Assembly (NCBI GenBank): GCA_038040445.1
Contig: JBBPIG010000008.1
Location: 45,117-109,116, forward strand
DNA: 64,000 nucleotides
Direction of reading: 5' to 3'
Source of the DNA: Acidobacteriota bacterium
Lineage (GTDB): Bacteria; Acidobacteriota; Blastocatellia; UBA7656
The notes under the pieces were generated by a model. It was not told the origin of the DNA, did no database searches, and was given only the letters and a program-made list of their open reading frames with translations. Shown piece after piece: positions 51,827 to 61,491 of this stretch; the first letter of the stretch is position 1; the number at the start of each line of letters is the position of its first letter. Both the position numbers and the translations under genes were made by a program.

Positions 51827-54488
51827 CTACCTGAAGCCGGTTGTTGTGGTTGTCGCGCTGTTGCTGATCGCGGCGCTCTTCTGTTCTTGCGCGCGACCGG
51901 AACCGGAACCAACCGCAGAGGGCGCAGAGGACGCGGGGAAGAAAAAAGAGAAGCCCGCAGCAAACGCCGCTGATCTGGACCGCGCATTGACCGAAGCCGC
52001 GACCGAAGCGCTGGGCGATCGCGAAGGCGCGGTGCTCGTGATGGACCCTCACACCGGCCGCCTGCGCGCGGTAGTTAACCCGCGGCTCGCTTTCGAACAA
52101 GCCTTCCCGCCAGGTTCGACGATAAAGTCTTTCACCGCGCTAACCGCGATGAGGGCCGGCTTGATAGACAACGAAACGCGGATCCCGTGTCGTGGGAAAT
52201 TCAGCGGGGACGGCTTCGACATCGTCTGCTCACATCCTAAAAGCAAATCGCCCTTCAATCTTCCGCAGGCGCTTGGCTATTCGTGCAATCACTTCTTCGC
52301 GACGCTCAGCGGGAGGCTGAGCTTCGAGGCGTTCAAAGCGACTCTCGCTTCGGCGGGATTGGGCGCCAAGACCGGGGTAAACGCAGGCGGCGAGTCGGCG
52401 GGAGTGCTTCGCGGCGGTGAGTGGCGGGTGCGCGACCTGCTCGGTGAAGGCGACAACTTGCTGGTTACGCCGATTCAGTTGCTGGCCGCGTACTGCGGGT
52501 TGATGAACGGCGGCCACATTTATCGACCGCGGATCGACGCGGCGGAAACGTTCGTTACCGATGAACGCGGAAGTCTTTACCTCGAGGCTTCCCAAAGGGC
52601 AGCTTTGATAGAGGGCATGCGCGGGGCGGTCGTGTATGGAACGGCGGAGAAGGCAGCGCTCAACTCGCTGCCGCTTTTCATCTTCGGCAAGACCGGCACG
52701 TCGACCGCGAGCAACGGATTCCGGCGTCAAGGCTGGTTCGTCAGCTTCGCCGCTGATGCAACCTCGGCAGCCGAAGCCACGCCTGAATCGCTCGAGCTGG
52801 CTGTGCTGGTATTCATCAAGCGCTCGCATGGCTCTGAGGGCGCCGTCGTTTCCCGTCGTGTTTTCGAAGAGTACGTGAAGCGTCGAGGAGGCGAGGAGCG
52901 CGCGCAAGGTAGCGACGGAGAACCTGGGCGGCGCGGCCAGCAAGACGCCAAGTCCCCGAGTGTGCGCGTCAAAATGCTGAGCGAGAACCGCGTGGCGACG
53001 CTTTCGCTTGAAGACTACGTGCTCGGCGTTCTTTCCGTTGAAGCGTCTGTTGAAGACGAAGTCGAAGCGCTCAAAGCACAGGCAATCGTCAGCCGCACAT
53101 TCGCGCTCAAGAACCTCGGGCGTCACGCGAGCGAAGGCTTCGATCTATGCTCGAACACTCATTGCCAGCAATATGTGAGCGATGATTCGCGCGTTTCGGA
53201 GAAGATGCGCCGCGCGGTTGCCGGAACCGAGAGAGAAGTGTTGCGCGACGCGAGCGGGCAACCGGCCGATGCTTATTTTCATGCCGCTTGCGGCGGATTC
53301 ACCGCGAACTTCGCATCGCTTTGGGGCGCACCCGGCCCGAGCTATCTGCGCGGCGTCCGCGACGACTCCTGCGCGACGATGCCGAATTATGAATGGACCG
53401 ATGAAATTCCTGCCGCGCAGATTGCAAAGGCGCTCGCGAGCGACCCGCTCACCGACGCGGGAAGAAAGATCGACGATATCGTGGTGACAAAGAGAGACGC
53501 GACTGGCCGTGCAGAGAACATCTTGATCGAAGGCGCGCGCCGGCGACAGGTGTCGGGCTGGAGCTTCAAGATGATCGTGGGCCGCGCGCTTGGATGGAAC
53601 AAGCTGAAGAGCTCGCGCTTCAGCGTGACCCGAAGCGGCTCGATGTTCATCTTTCGCGGAAGCGGGTTCGGCCACGGGCTCGGCTTGTGTCAGAACGGAG
53701 CTCACGTGATGGCGCGGCGGGGAGGGACGTTTGAGCAGATACTGGATAAGTATTTCCCCGGGGCTCGCATCTCTGGAGAGCAATCTCACGCAAAGGCGCA
53801 AAACCGCAAAGCCGCGGTTTTTGAGACCGGAACCAACTCGTTGCCTTCCGCGTCATTGCGTCTCTGCGCCTTTGCGTTGATTCCGCGCCAGACTCTCTCC
53901 AGCGAACACTTCCACGTCAGCTATCCCGCAAGAATCCCACGCTCCGAGATTGAGGCCGCGCTTCGAACGCTCGAGGCGGCGCGTTTGGATATGTTCGCTC
54001 GCGCAGGCCCGGCGTCGCTTTCTTTGCCGGCTGCCGCAGTCGAGGTGGTCGTCCACGAAACCACGCAAGCCTTCACCGCGGCGACCGGGCAATCGTGGTG
54101 GGCAGCAGGTGTTACGCACGGCCGGCGAATTGAGCTGCAGCCGCTCAACGTACTCAGGCGGCGCCGGATTCTTACGTCGACACTTCGGCACGAGTACGCT
54201 CACTCGGTAATGGAAGCAAACGGTGGAAGCGGCGTTCCTCGTTGGCTGGCCGAAGGGCTGGCTATCAGCTTCGCAGGCGAAGGCGCAATGCTCCTACGAT
54301 TCAGGAGCAAGACGCGACTGCCGCTCGACGAGTTGGAACGAAAGCTTGCGCGCCCGGCGTCGGCCTCCGAGATGCGTTCGCTGTACGCCGCCGCTTATCG
54401 CGAGGTCCAAGCACTGATTCAGAAAGAAGGCGAGTCTAGCGTGTGGCGTCGCCTTGGAGCGCGCGCTTCCAACGCGCCGGCCGCGTAG
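51777..54488 (+). CDS. Triple-domain cell-wall protein: PBP transpeptidase, SpoIID/LytB and HEXXH peptidase
   Basis: 903 residues. An N-terminal membrane helix (VVVVVALLLIAALFCSC). A penicillin-binding transpeptidase (about 65-360) with Ser-x-x-Lys in PPGSTIKSF (Ser114), SxN in YSCNHFF and KTG in FGKTGTS. A SpoIID/LytB domain (about 400-660) with LEDYVLGVLSVEAS and FGHGLGLCQNGAHV. A linker, then a gluzincin-like peptidase (about 690-890) with HEYAHSVMEA (His805) and the downstream Glu in WLAEGLAISF. All three active sites look intact. It could make and cut the wall at one place. ATG 51777 has GGAAGG upstream. Confidence 0.88.
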   Translation: MSLKRVKAPVMFLPKHNYLKPVVVVVALLLIAALFCSCARPEPEPTAEGAEDAGKKKEKPAANAADLDRALTEAATEALGDREGAVLVMDPHTGRLRAVVNPRLAFEQAFPPGSTIKSFTALTAMRAGLIDNETRIPCRGKFSGDGFDIVCSHPKSKSPFNLPQALGYSCNHFFATLSGRLSFEAFKATLASAGLGAKTGVNAGGESAGVLRGGEWRVRDLLGEGDNLLVTPIQLLAAYCGLMNGGHIYRPRIDAAETFVTDERGSLYLEASQRAALIEGMRGAVVYGTAEKAALNSLPLFIFGKTGTSTASNGFRRQGWFVSFAADATSAAEATPESLELAVLVFIKRSHGSEGAVVSRRVFEEYVKRRGGEERAQGSDGEPGRRGQQDAKSPSVRVKMLSENRVATLSLEDYVLGVLSVEASVEDEVEALKAQAIVSRTFALKNLGRHASEGFDLCSNTHCQQYVSDDSRVSEKMRRAVAGTEREVLRDASGQPADAYFHAACGGFTANFASLWGAPGPSYLRGVRDDSCATMPNYEWTDEIPAAQIAKALASDPLTDAGRKIDDIVVTKRDATGRAENILIEGARRRQVSGWSFKMIVGRALGWNKLKSSRFSVTRSGSMFIFRGSGFGHGLGLCQNGAHVMARRGGTFEQILDKYFPGARISGEQSHAKAQNRKAAVFETGTNSLPSASLRLCAFALIPRQTLSSEHFHVSYPARIPRSEIEAALRTLEAARLDMFARAGPASLSLPAAAVEVVVHETTQAFTAATGQSWWAAGVTHGRRIELQPLNVLRRRRILTSTLRHEYAHSVMEANGGSGVPRWLAEGLAISFAGEGAMLLRFRSKTRLPLDELERKLARPASASEMRSLYAAAYREVQALIQKEGESSVWRRLGARASNAPAA

Positions 54489-54836
54489 CTGCTGCCTGCG
54501 GCTAGACAACACGGCGGAACTCTGTGGGCCGGAGTTTTCACACAATCTCTTCAGTTGGGGGATGTTTCAGCTCCGCCTACGAGAAAGGGGCAATGGCTCG
54601 TCCTCGGCTTTCGTTTATCTTTCATCCATCTCGCGCGCGAGACGGATGAAAGACCAGAGATAAGCTGGAGTTTCGACGTTAGGTTGAACCTAACAATCCC
54701 CCAACTGAAGTTGGGGGGATTTCATACAATCTCGATCTCGAGGTGAGTATGCGCGAAAATCTGACGTGCACCTCACCGGCACGTGCGCTCGCGCGTTTGT
54801 TGCTGCTAGAATCACCGTTTCGCATCAGGAGAGAAA
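54489..54836. other. Gene-free stretch with REP-like repeats
   Basis: 348 bases. It contains a REP-like hairpin at 54695-54727 and a degenerate half copy around 54545-54570 (AGTTGGGGGATGTTTCA). No gene is seen. Confidence 0.55.
54695..54727. repeat. REP-like hairpin, CCCCCAACTGAAGTTGGGGG
   Basis: AATCCCCCAACTGAAGTTGG continues GGGGATTTCATAC. Core CCAAC/GTTGG stem and the TTCATAC flank match the cluster at 41955-42273, so it is a distant member of that family. Confidence 0.75.
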
Positions 54837-55835
54837 ATGAGTGAATCCGCGACAGCAACAGGCGGCAACGGCGAACCGCTATTCGAGGCTTTCTTAAACC
54901 GCCACGAGGACAGAGCCTGGCGCGAAGTTATCCAAAGGCTTTTGCCGTCGATCCACGAAGTCGACCGGAAGGCGACCGAGATTTGGTTTCACTTCTTCCC
55001 GCTCGCGCTTCTGAGAGCCTTGCATCAAGCAGAAGATCCCGGGCAACTGGCAAAGAAGCTTTCGCTTTATGGCAAGTACCTTCTGCAAGAGCAAATCGAC
55101 TCGTCGCACGAATTTCTTTACGGCCATCGCTACTGGCCGCAGGTCAAAGCGGCGGTGAGCACATTGGCAGCTTCAACCAACGCTCCGGCAAGCCTCGATC
55201 TCGCGACTCAGATACGTAATGTTGCTGCCGGCGTCGCGAGCCTCCTGAAGGTGGACGCGCCGCTCCTTACGGGAATCACAGCCGTTGCATTCATGACCTT
55301 GCAACAGACCGGCGCTTCCGCCTTCAAGTCTTCACCAGGCGCGACCGGCGCATACTCAGCCAAATCGCCGGAAGAGATCCTGAGAGAGCGGGCGCGCGAT
55401 GATAAGCAGGGTCTGCTCGGGTTTTTGCGCCCCGATAAGATATTCACCGTGTCTTTCAACGAAACCGACCCGAGCGCGAACTTCAAACTCATCAACACGC
55501 AGCACGTGACGACTGCCGCCGCCAACGACAAACGCGACTACAATTCGCGCGAGCCGCGCTGCATAGTCCTAGAAGGACCTATTCCTGTTCAGTGTCGCAC
55601 CGCGGCGTGCGGCACCTGTTGGGTTGGCGTGCTTGGCGGGGTGGAGAAGCTCTCAGAAGTCGCCGAGCTCGAGCGCCGAAGAATCAAAGAATTTGGCTAC
55701 ATCGACACGGAAGAGCCCAGGCCGCTGATCAGGCTCGCGTGCCAGGCGCAAGCCTATGGCAATGTCTCGATCGTGATTCCACCCTGGAACGGAGTCTTCG
55801 GCAAGTTCATTGGCGAGCAAAAGACCGAGAGCTAA
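54837..55835 (+). CDS. 2Fe-2S ferredoxin-type protein with a helical N-terminal domain
   Basis: 332 residues. The first ~190 are mostly helical (RLLPSIHEVDRKATEIWFHF) and not recognised. The C-terminal part has a ferredoxin-like iron-sulfur loop: Cys-x4-Cys-x2-Cys in QCRTAACGTCWVGVL and the last Cys in IRLACQA. The plant-type spacing indicates a 2Fe-2S centre. It is probably an electron carrier dedicated to one partner. The epimerase gene follows 33 bases later. Confidence 0.82.
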   Translation: MSESATATGGNGEPLFEAFLNRHEDRAWREVIQRLLPSIHEVDRKATEIWFHFFPLALLRALHQAEDPGQLAKKLSLYGKYLLQEQIDSSHEFLYGHRYWPQVKAAVSTLAASTNAPASLDLATQIRNVAAGVASLLKVDAPLLTGITAVAFMTLQQTGASAFKSSPGATGAYSAKSPEEILRERARDDKQGLLGFLRPDKIFTVSFNETDPSANFKLINTQHVTTAAANDKRDYNSREPRCIVLEGPIPVQCRTAACGTCWVGVLGGVEKLSEVAELERRRIKEFGYIDTEEPRPLIRLACQAQAYGNVSIVIPPWNGVFGKFIGEQKTES

Positions 55836-55868
55836 GAAGATCAACGGGGCTCGATCATCTGAAAAACC

Positions 55869-56903
55869 ATGAAAGTGCTCGTCATCGGCGGAACCCGCTT
55901 CATAGGCGTCCGGGTCGTGCGGCGCCTGATTGAAGAGGGCACTGATGTTGCCGTCTTTCATCGGGGTCATCCAAGTCAGGACAAATCCGAAATACCTGTT
56001 TCGGTGAAGCAGATTCTGGGCGACCGCGCCGCTCTATCAAGCTTTGCTTCTGAGTTCGCGCGAATCGCGCCCGACGTGGTGCTGGACATGATCTGCTACA
56101 ACGAGCGAGAGGCCGAGACTTTGATGCACACGTTCAAAGGCCTTGCGCGGCGGTTGATTGTGGTCAGCAGCATGGATGTCTATCGAGCTTATGGGTGCTT
56201 GCTGGGTCTTGAATCTGCTCCGCCTGATCCGCTTCCTTTGAACGAAGATTCGCCGCTTCGCGAAAGCCGCTTTCCTTACCGGGGGCAGGCGAAGGGTCCC
56301 GGCGATATGGCTTTCGACTACGACAAGATTCCTGTGGAACAAGTCGTGATGGGTGACCCCGATTTGCCGGGCACGGTGTTGCGCTTACCAGCGGTGTACG
56401 GTCCCGGCGACCATCGCGCGTTCGAGCATGTGAAGCGAATGGCGGATGGCCGTCGAGTTATTCTCCTTGAAGAGAATCACGCGCGATGGCGTTGGGCTCG
56501 AGGCTACGTTGACAACGTCGCCGCTGCTATAGCGGTTGCCGTCGCCGATGATCGGGCCGCCGGCCGCATCTACAACGCCGGGGAACCGGATGCGCTGACG
56601 GAATCAGAATGGGTTCGCAGCATTGGCCGCGCGGCTGGGTGGCAAGGCGATGTCGTTGCCCTGCCGAAAGCGTCGATGCCTGAACATCTCGCTGTTCATT
56701 ACAACTTCGATTATCACCTTTACGGCGCCTCGAGCAGGATCAGAAAAGAACTCGGGTACGCTGAGCACATCGCGCGCGATGAAGCTATGAAAGAAACCGT
56801 CGAGTGGGAACGCACACACCCTCCGGATCAAGTGGACCCAAGCCGCTTCGACTACGCAGCAGAGGATGCGGCATTAGAGAAGATTGCTGAAGCGAGACGC
56901 TGA
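55869..56903 (+). CDS. NAD-dependent epimerase/dehydratase (extended SDR)
   Basis: 344 residues. Rossmann start MKVLVIGGTRFIGVRVVRRL, then VVSSMDVY and LRLPAVYGPGDHRAFEHV. The usual catalytic Tyr-x-x-x-Lys is not clear: the region shows FDYDKIPVEQV with Lys at Tyr+2. It is therefore an atypical SDR and may be an isomerase-like or NAD-binding non-enzyme. The next gene begins directly after its stop codon. Confidence 0.82.
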   Translation: MKVLVIGGTRFIGVRVVRRLIEEGTDVAVFHRGHPSQDKSEIPVSVKQILGDRAALSSFASEFARIAPDVVLDMICYNEREAETLMHTFKGLARRLIVVSSMDVYRAYGCLLGLESAPPDPLPLNEDSPLRESRFPYRGQAKGPGDMAFDYDKIPVEQVVMGDPDLPGTVLRLPAVYGPGDHRAFEHVKRMADGRRVILLEENHARWRWARGYVDNVAAAIAVAVADDRAAGRIYNAGEPDALTESEWVRSIGRAAGWQGDVVALPKASMPEHLAVHYNFDYHLYGASSRIRKELGYAEHIARDEAMKETVEWERTHPPDQVDPSRFDYAAEDAALEKIAEARR

Positions 56904-57470
56904 ATGTTTCTCGTACATCGGCCCACCGAAGAGGAGATCCGCCGGTTTCTTGCCTCGCAACAGCATCACCCATTCTCCTATCCGGACCCCGGCATCACAG
57001 GGCTAACGCCTCACGGCTACACGATGGATCACAGCCGCATCAGGCTCGGCAACGGGGAGGAGGTCTTCCAGCGCGCGATTGAAGCGCTCAAGCGATGGGA
57101 GATGTTCAACATCGGTTGGGTGCAACTGTGCTGGCCGGACACGCCGATTCAGACGGGCGCCACAGTTGGGGTGCTTGCTCACCAGTTCGGCTTCTGGTCC
57201 CTGAACGCATGTCGAATAGCAAACGTGATCGAGGAAGACGGAGAGGTACGCAGGAGCGGCTTCGCATACGGCACTCTGCCCGAGCATGTAGAACGCGGCC
57301 AGGAGTCGTTCACGATCGAGCTGCAAGCCAAAGACGATTCGGTTTGGTACGACATCCTGGCTTATTCAACGCCGAACCACTTACTTGCGAAGCTTGGATA
57401 TCCGATCACTCGCGCGTTGCAGAAACGATTCGTGCGCGACTCGATGAAAGCGATGCGGCGAGCTGTATGA
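56904..57470 (+). CDS. DUF1990-family protein
   Basis: 188 residues. The ending GFAYGTLPEHVERGQESFTI is diagnostic of DUF1990, and IEALKRWEMFNIGWVQL is the first conserved block. Lipid-binding-like fold proposed for the family; function unknown. The ATG immediately follows the epimerase stop, so the two are coupled, though the functions are not obviously linked. Confidence 0.87.
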   Translation: MFLVHRPTEEEIRRFLASQQHHPFSYPDPGITGLTPHGYTMDHSRIRLGNGEEVFQRAIEALKRWEMFNIGWVQLCWPDTPIQTGATVGVLAHQFGFWSLNACRIANVIEEDGEVRRSGFAYGTLPEHVERGQESFTIELQAKDDSVWYDILAYSTPNHLLAKLGYPITRALQKRFVRDSMKAMRRAV

Positions 57471-57568
57471 CCCTGGGAGCGCAGGCATCCCTGCCTGCCT
57501 CTTTCCTCTACCGACCATTCTCTTTCTCGCGCAACGCCAGGCAGGCAGGGATGCCTGCGCTCCCAGGG
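57471..57568. repeat. Perfect 30-bp inverted repeat right after a stop codon
   Basis: The left arm (57471-57500, beginning CCCTGGGAGCGCAGGCATCC) and right arm (57539-57568) are exact reverse complements over 30 bases, with a 38-base loop. The first arm abuts the DUF1990 stop. The outer 20 bases reappear at 41924-41943, also just behind a stop codon. It may terminate transcription, but it is clearly a dispersed repeat. Confidence 0.93.
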
Positions 57569-57650
57569 TGTTTACCTCGCGCTTCAACCGGTCATATAAT
57601 CGTCCATCGTCGTCATCAGTGGATCTCATCAAGCTGACAGGAGAACACCC

Positions 57651-59306
57651 ATGCTAAGAACTCGAGCCGTCTTCATGATGTGCGTATGTTTGCTCGGTTG
57701 TGCGCCGGTGCTTGCGCAGGACTCAGCCGATATCAACGCCAAGATACGAAAAGAAGAGACGCACAATTCGCAGATCATGCGGACAATGCACTTTCTTACC
57801 GATGTCTACGGCCCGCGGTTGACGGGCTCGCCTAATCTGAAAGCCGCTGGTGAATGGGCGATCAAGCAGATGACCGCGTGGGGATTCGAGAACGGCCATC
57901 TCGAGCCGTGGGACTTCGGGCATCCGGGATGGGCTAACGAGCGCTTCTCAGGCTTTATCACCTCGCCGGTCAAGGACACGCTCACCTGCGAAGTGCTCTC
58001 GTGGACGCCCGGCACCAACGGCCCGGTGACGGCGAAGGCGCATCAAATGATACTTCCCGAAAAGCCCACTCAGGAAGAATTCACCGCCTACCTCTCAACA
58101 CAAAAAGACAAAGTGAAAGGCAAGATAGTGCTCGCGAGCAAACAACAGATCGTGCCGGTAACATTGACTCCGCCTGCGCGCCGGCAAGACGACAAGCAAG
58201 CGAAGGAACGCTACGACCCGAACAATCCAAACGCGGGCCAAGGCCGCGGAGGGCCTCGCAGGGAGCAGCAGCAACCGGAGCCGGGCAAGCTGCCTGTGCG
58301 TCAGATCGACGAGCAACTCGATCAGTTCCTCATTGCAAGCGGCGCGCTCATTCGAGTGAACGACGGCGGACGCGAGCATCGACAGATTCGCGCTTTCAAC
58401 AATCGCACCTTCGATGCGGCGAAAGCGCTTCCAACCGTGGTGATGAGCAACGAAGACTATGGACGCATCTCGCGCATTCTTGCAGACGGCACGGCGGTCG
58501 AGCTCGAGTTCAACATCGTCAACCGCTGGTACCCTGAAGGCAAGACCGCTTACAACACTGTTGCCGAGATTCCAGGCACGGACAAGAAAGATGAAGTTGT
58601 AATGCTCGGCGGGCACCTTGATTCGTGGCACTCGGCGACCGGCGCGACTGACAACGCGATCGGCTGCGCGGTGATGATGGAGGCGGCGCGCATTCTGAAA
58701 GCCATAGGCGTGAAGCCTCGCCGCACGATTCGCGTCGCGCTGTGGGGCGGCGAAGAGCAAGGCTTGTTGGGATCGCAGGCTTACGTAAAGGAGCACTTCG
58801 GGACCTTCGAGGATCCGAAGCCTGATTACAACAAGCTGGTCGCATACTTCAACATCGACTCGGGAACGGGACGCGCGCGCGGCGCGAGCGTGTTCGGGCC
58901 GCCGGAAGCAGCGGCGGTCGTGCGTGCGGCGCTCGCTCCGTTTGAAGATCTTGGGGTGATGGGCGCGATAGCTTCAAAGAACCGCGCGCTCGGCGGCACC
59001 GACAGCACGTCGTTCAGCCAGGCGGGACTTGCAGGAATCGGCGTGGGTCAGGACCCGATCGAGTACAACTCGGCTACGTGGCACACGAACCTGGACACCT
59101 ACGAACGAATCATCGAAGACGACGTGAAGAAGTCTGCGATAGCGATTGCGGCTGCAATTTATCAGCTTGCGATGCGTGACGACTCGTTGCCGCGATTCAG
59201 CAAAGAGAACATGCCGCCGCTTCCACCGAAGCCCGGCACGCCTGCGCCGGCGACTCCGGCAACTCCGGCAACTCCAACTCCGCAAGCGAGGCCGGGGAAC
59301 AACTGA
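57651..59306 (+). CDS. M28-family metallopeptidase, exported
   Basis: 551 residues. Signal peptide ([18 protein letters not shown]). The PA-like insert domain lies before the catalytic part. Metal-site motifs are [19 protein letters not shown] (His, Asp), [14 protein letters not shown] (Glu-Glu), [10 protein letters not shown] (Asp) and [12 protein letters not shown] (His). This is a complete two-zinc M28 aminopeptidase/carboxypeptidase site. It ends with a Pro/Ala tail. AGGAG lies seven bases before the ATG. Confidence 0.92.
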   Translation: MLRTRAVFMMCVCLLGCAPVLAQDSADINAKIRKEETHNSQIMRTMHFLTDVYGPRLTGSPNLKAAGEWAIKQMTAWGFENGHLEPWDFGHPGWANERFSGFITSPVKDTLTCEVLSWTPGTNGPVTAKAHQMILPEKPTQEEFTAYLSTQKDKVKGKIVLASKQQIVPVTLTPPARRQDDKQAKERYDPNNPNAGQGRGGPRREQQQPEPGKLPVRQIDEQLDQFLIASGALIRVNDGGREHRQIRAFNNRTFDAAKALPTVVMSNEDYGRISRILADGTAVELEFNIVNRWYPEGKTAYNTVAEIPGTDKKDEVVMLGGHLDSWHSATGATDNAIGCAVMMEAARILKAIGVKPRRTIRVALWGGEEQGLLGSQAYVKEHFGTFEDPKPDYNKLVAYFNIDSGTGRARGASVFGPPEAAAVVRAALAPFEDLGVMGAIASKNRALGGTDSTSFSQAGLAGIGVGQDPIEYNSATWHTNLDTYERIIEDDVKKSAIAIAAAIYQLAMRDDSLPRFSKENMPPLPPKPGTPAPATPATPATPTPQARPGNN

Positions 59307-59330
59307 ACCTCGGGTTCTGGGTTCAGAGTT

Positions 59331-59393
59331 CAAGCTTTAGCTTGCTTCTTCCAGATCGGGCAAGCTGAAGCTTGAACTCTGAGCTTCATTAGC
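59331..59393. repeat. GTTCAGAGTTCAAGCTT inverted element
   Basis: Begins GTTCAGAGTTCAAGCTTTAG, and a matching inverted copy ends TGAAGCTTGAACTCTGAGC. It is related to the elements at 10107-10220 and 37391-37508 and lies 28 bases before a plus-strand gene. Confidence 0.8.
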
Positions 59394-59421
59394 TCTGAAC
59401 TTCACAATCAAGGTGGTATTC

Positions 59422-59883
59422 ATGAGCGAGCTTAAAAGAATCAACGACCAACTCAAGCGAGCGTTCGAAGGCAAAGCCTGGCACGGACCATCTGTCTCTG
59501 AAGTGCTCGCCGGCGTCACTTCCGAGCAAGCCGCCGCGCATCCGATCGCGGGCGCGCACAGCATCTGGGAGCTCACCCTTCACATTGCGACTTGGGAGCG
59601 CGTCGGCCGCAGGCGCATCGAAGAAACGACGCCACTCGACGTCTCAGACGAAGAGGACTGGCCCGCAGTCGAGGACACCAGCGACGATGCCTGGACCAAC
59701 ACGCTTGATGAACTTCGCCGCAACCACGAGGCTCTGCGGGCAGCGGTACGGCAGCTCGATGAAGCGCGGCTCGAGGAGATCGTGCCGGGGACACAGTACT
59801 CAGTTTATTTCTTGTTGCACGGCGTGATTCAGCATGACCTTTATCATGCGGGACAGATTGCGTTGATGAAGAAGGTCGACTAG
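59422..59883 (+). CDS. DinB-superfamily (YfiT-like) protein
   Basis: 153 residues. His ligands are in AHSIWELTLHIATWERV and FLLHGVIQHDLYHAGQIAL, as in metal-binding DinB four-helix bundles. Relatives include thiol transferases and damage-inducible proteins, so activity is not certain. ATG 59422 has AAGGTGG upstream. Confidence 0.9.
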   Translation: MSELKRINDQLKRAFEGKAWHGPSVSEVLAGVTSEQAAAHPIAGAHSIWELTLHIATWERVGRRRIEETTPLDVSDEEDWPAVEDTSDDAWTNTLDELRRNHEALRAAVRQLDEARLEEIVPGTQYSVYFLLHGVIQHDLYHAGQIALMKKVD

Positions 59884-60105
59884 CCAAAAGCAACTTTGGC
59901 AAGAAGCGATTGAATTCCTACAGAGGGACGACGTGTGTCCGTTTGGTTCGTCTTGCTCAACAACTGAACGACTCAGAACGATTCTTTAAGAATCTCGCCG
60001 CTTATCCAGAGCAAATGCGGGTTACGGGTGGGATTGCCCTGACATCGAACTAGCAATCAATGTACACTAAGCGAGAAAAAGCGCAGTGTTAGGGGACTGA
60101 TTGCC

Positions 60106-61491
60106 ATGATAACGCTTCTTCGAGCAGCGAACTTCAAGTCGTGGAAGAACACTGGTGACATACAGCTTGCACCACTGACCGGGTTGTTCGGAGCTAATAG
60201 CTCCGGAAAGACCAGCATACTGCAGATATTGCTGATGCTGAAGCAGACCGTTGAGTCACCGGATCGTCGTCGCGTTCTTCATACTGGGGACGACTACACA
60301 ATCGTAGATCTCGGGACGTTTCTCGACCTGATCCACAATCACAACAAGGACACGTCCCTGGAGCTGGCCTTCAGTTGGACGCTGCCCGAACCGCTTGTTA
60401 TCAATGACCCCGAGGCGGAAAACAAGGAGCTTTTTGAAGTAAGGAAGTTGGCGTTTTCGGCTCACATGAATGAGATGGCGAACCGAACGGTTGTCGATCG
60501 ATTCACTTACAAGTTTGATTCACACTCCTTCGGGATGAGACGGCGGGCCGAAGGAACAGTTGCACAGAGCGACAAATACGACCTCGAACACGGTGACTAT
60601 CCGGCAAGGCGAGTCCAAGGCCGACCATGGCCTCTTCCTCCGCCTGTGAAGTGTTATGGCTTCCCCGATGAAGCCACTCGCTACTACCAAAACACGGGTT
60701 TCTTGCCGGACTTCGTGTTGGCCTTTGAGAAGATGTTCTCGAGTATTGCGTATCTTGGGCCGCTTCGCGACGACCCGAAGCGTAGTTATCTCTGGAGCGG
60801 CGAACAACCGCCCGATGTAGGGGGTCGGGGAGACGAGGCAGTCGCTGCCCTCTTGGCCGCGCGAGCCGCAGGGCTCAAAAGCGGTCGGATGGTGAAAAAG
60901 AAGCGTAGATACAAGCCAATTGAGGAGCGCGTGCTGGAGTGGATGCAGGAAATGGGGTTGGTTTACTCTTTCTCGCTTGAGCCTGTCGCGCCGAATCGCA
61001 AGGACTATGAATTTCGGGTCAAGAGGAGCAAGAACGGCACCGAAGTGCAGATCACCGATGTTGGATTTGGCGTCTCGCAGATTCTACCCGTGTTGGTTCT
61101 TTGCTACTACGCACCTCCATATTCAACGATACTCCTCGAGCAACCTGAAATTCACCTCCATCCCTTCGTGCAAGCAAGCCTGGCAGATGTTCTGATTGAC
61201 GTGGTCAAAGAGCGGAACGTACAGGTGATCGTCGAGAGTCACAGCGAACACTTGCTTAGGCGACTCCAAAGGCGCATTGCGGAGAATGAAGTCTCTGATC
61301 GAGGGATAGCGCAGAACCTTACGGCTCTCTATTTCTGCAAGAATGACGGCGGGGAGTCTAGAATCGAAAAACTGGATGTCGACGAGTTCGGAAGCATCAG
61401 GAATTGGCCTTCCGGCTTCTTCGGTGATGAAATGGCCGAGTTGACCGCGATCGCTGAGGCCGCGATGAGCCGACAGGGAGCCAAGGTATAG
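60106..61491 (+). CDS. AAA ATPase of the DUF3696/OLD-like group (candidate defence protein)
   Basis: 461 residues. Walker A GANSSGKTS (29-37), a variable lid, the signature GFGVSQILPVLV, Walker B STILLEQPEIHLHP and the switch HSEHLLRRL. It is like the SMC/ABC-type ATPases found in Gabija-, PARIS- and Septu-type systems, but has no Toprim domain. The stop overlaps the start of the PIN-like gene by one base (TAGTG), so the two are coupled. A DNA- or phage-triggered ATPase controlling the nuclease is inferred. Confidence 0.85.
   Translation: MITLLRAANFKSWKNTGDIQLAPLTGLFGANSSGKTSILQILLMLKQTVESPDRRRVLHTGDDYTIVDLGTFLDLIHNHNKDTSLELAFSWTLPEPLVINDPEAENKELFEVRKLAFSAHMNEMANRTVVDRFTYKFDSHSFGMRRRAEGTVAQSDKYDLEHGDYPARRVQGRPWPLPPPVKCYGFPDEATRYYQNTGFLPDFVLAFEKMFSSIAYLGPLRDDPKRSYLWSGEQPPDVGGRGDEAVAALLAARAAGLKSGRMVKKKRRYKPIEERVLEWMQEMGLVYSFSLEPVAPNRKDYEFRVKRSKNGTEVQITDVGFGVSQILPVLVLCYYAPPYSTILLEQPEIHLHPFVQASLADVLIDVVKERNVQVIVESHSEHLLRRLQRRIAENEVSDRGIAQNLTALYFCKNDGGESRIEKLDVDEFGSIRNWPSGFFGDEMAELTAIAEAAMSRQGAKV

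Noticed and set aside
52230..53126. 298-codon minus-strand frame inside the transpeptidase-SpoIID gene
   Set aside because: The plus strand has three catalytic domains; the antisense frame is Arg-rich with no domain.
57095..57637. 180-codon plus-strand frame overlapping DUF1990 and the inverted repeat
   Set aside because: Alternative frame of DUF1990; Arg/Ser-rich and runs through the repeat.
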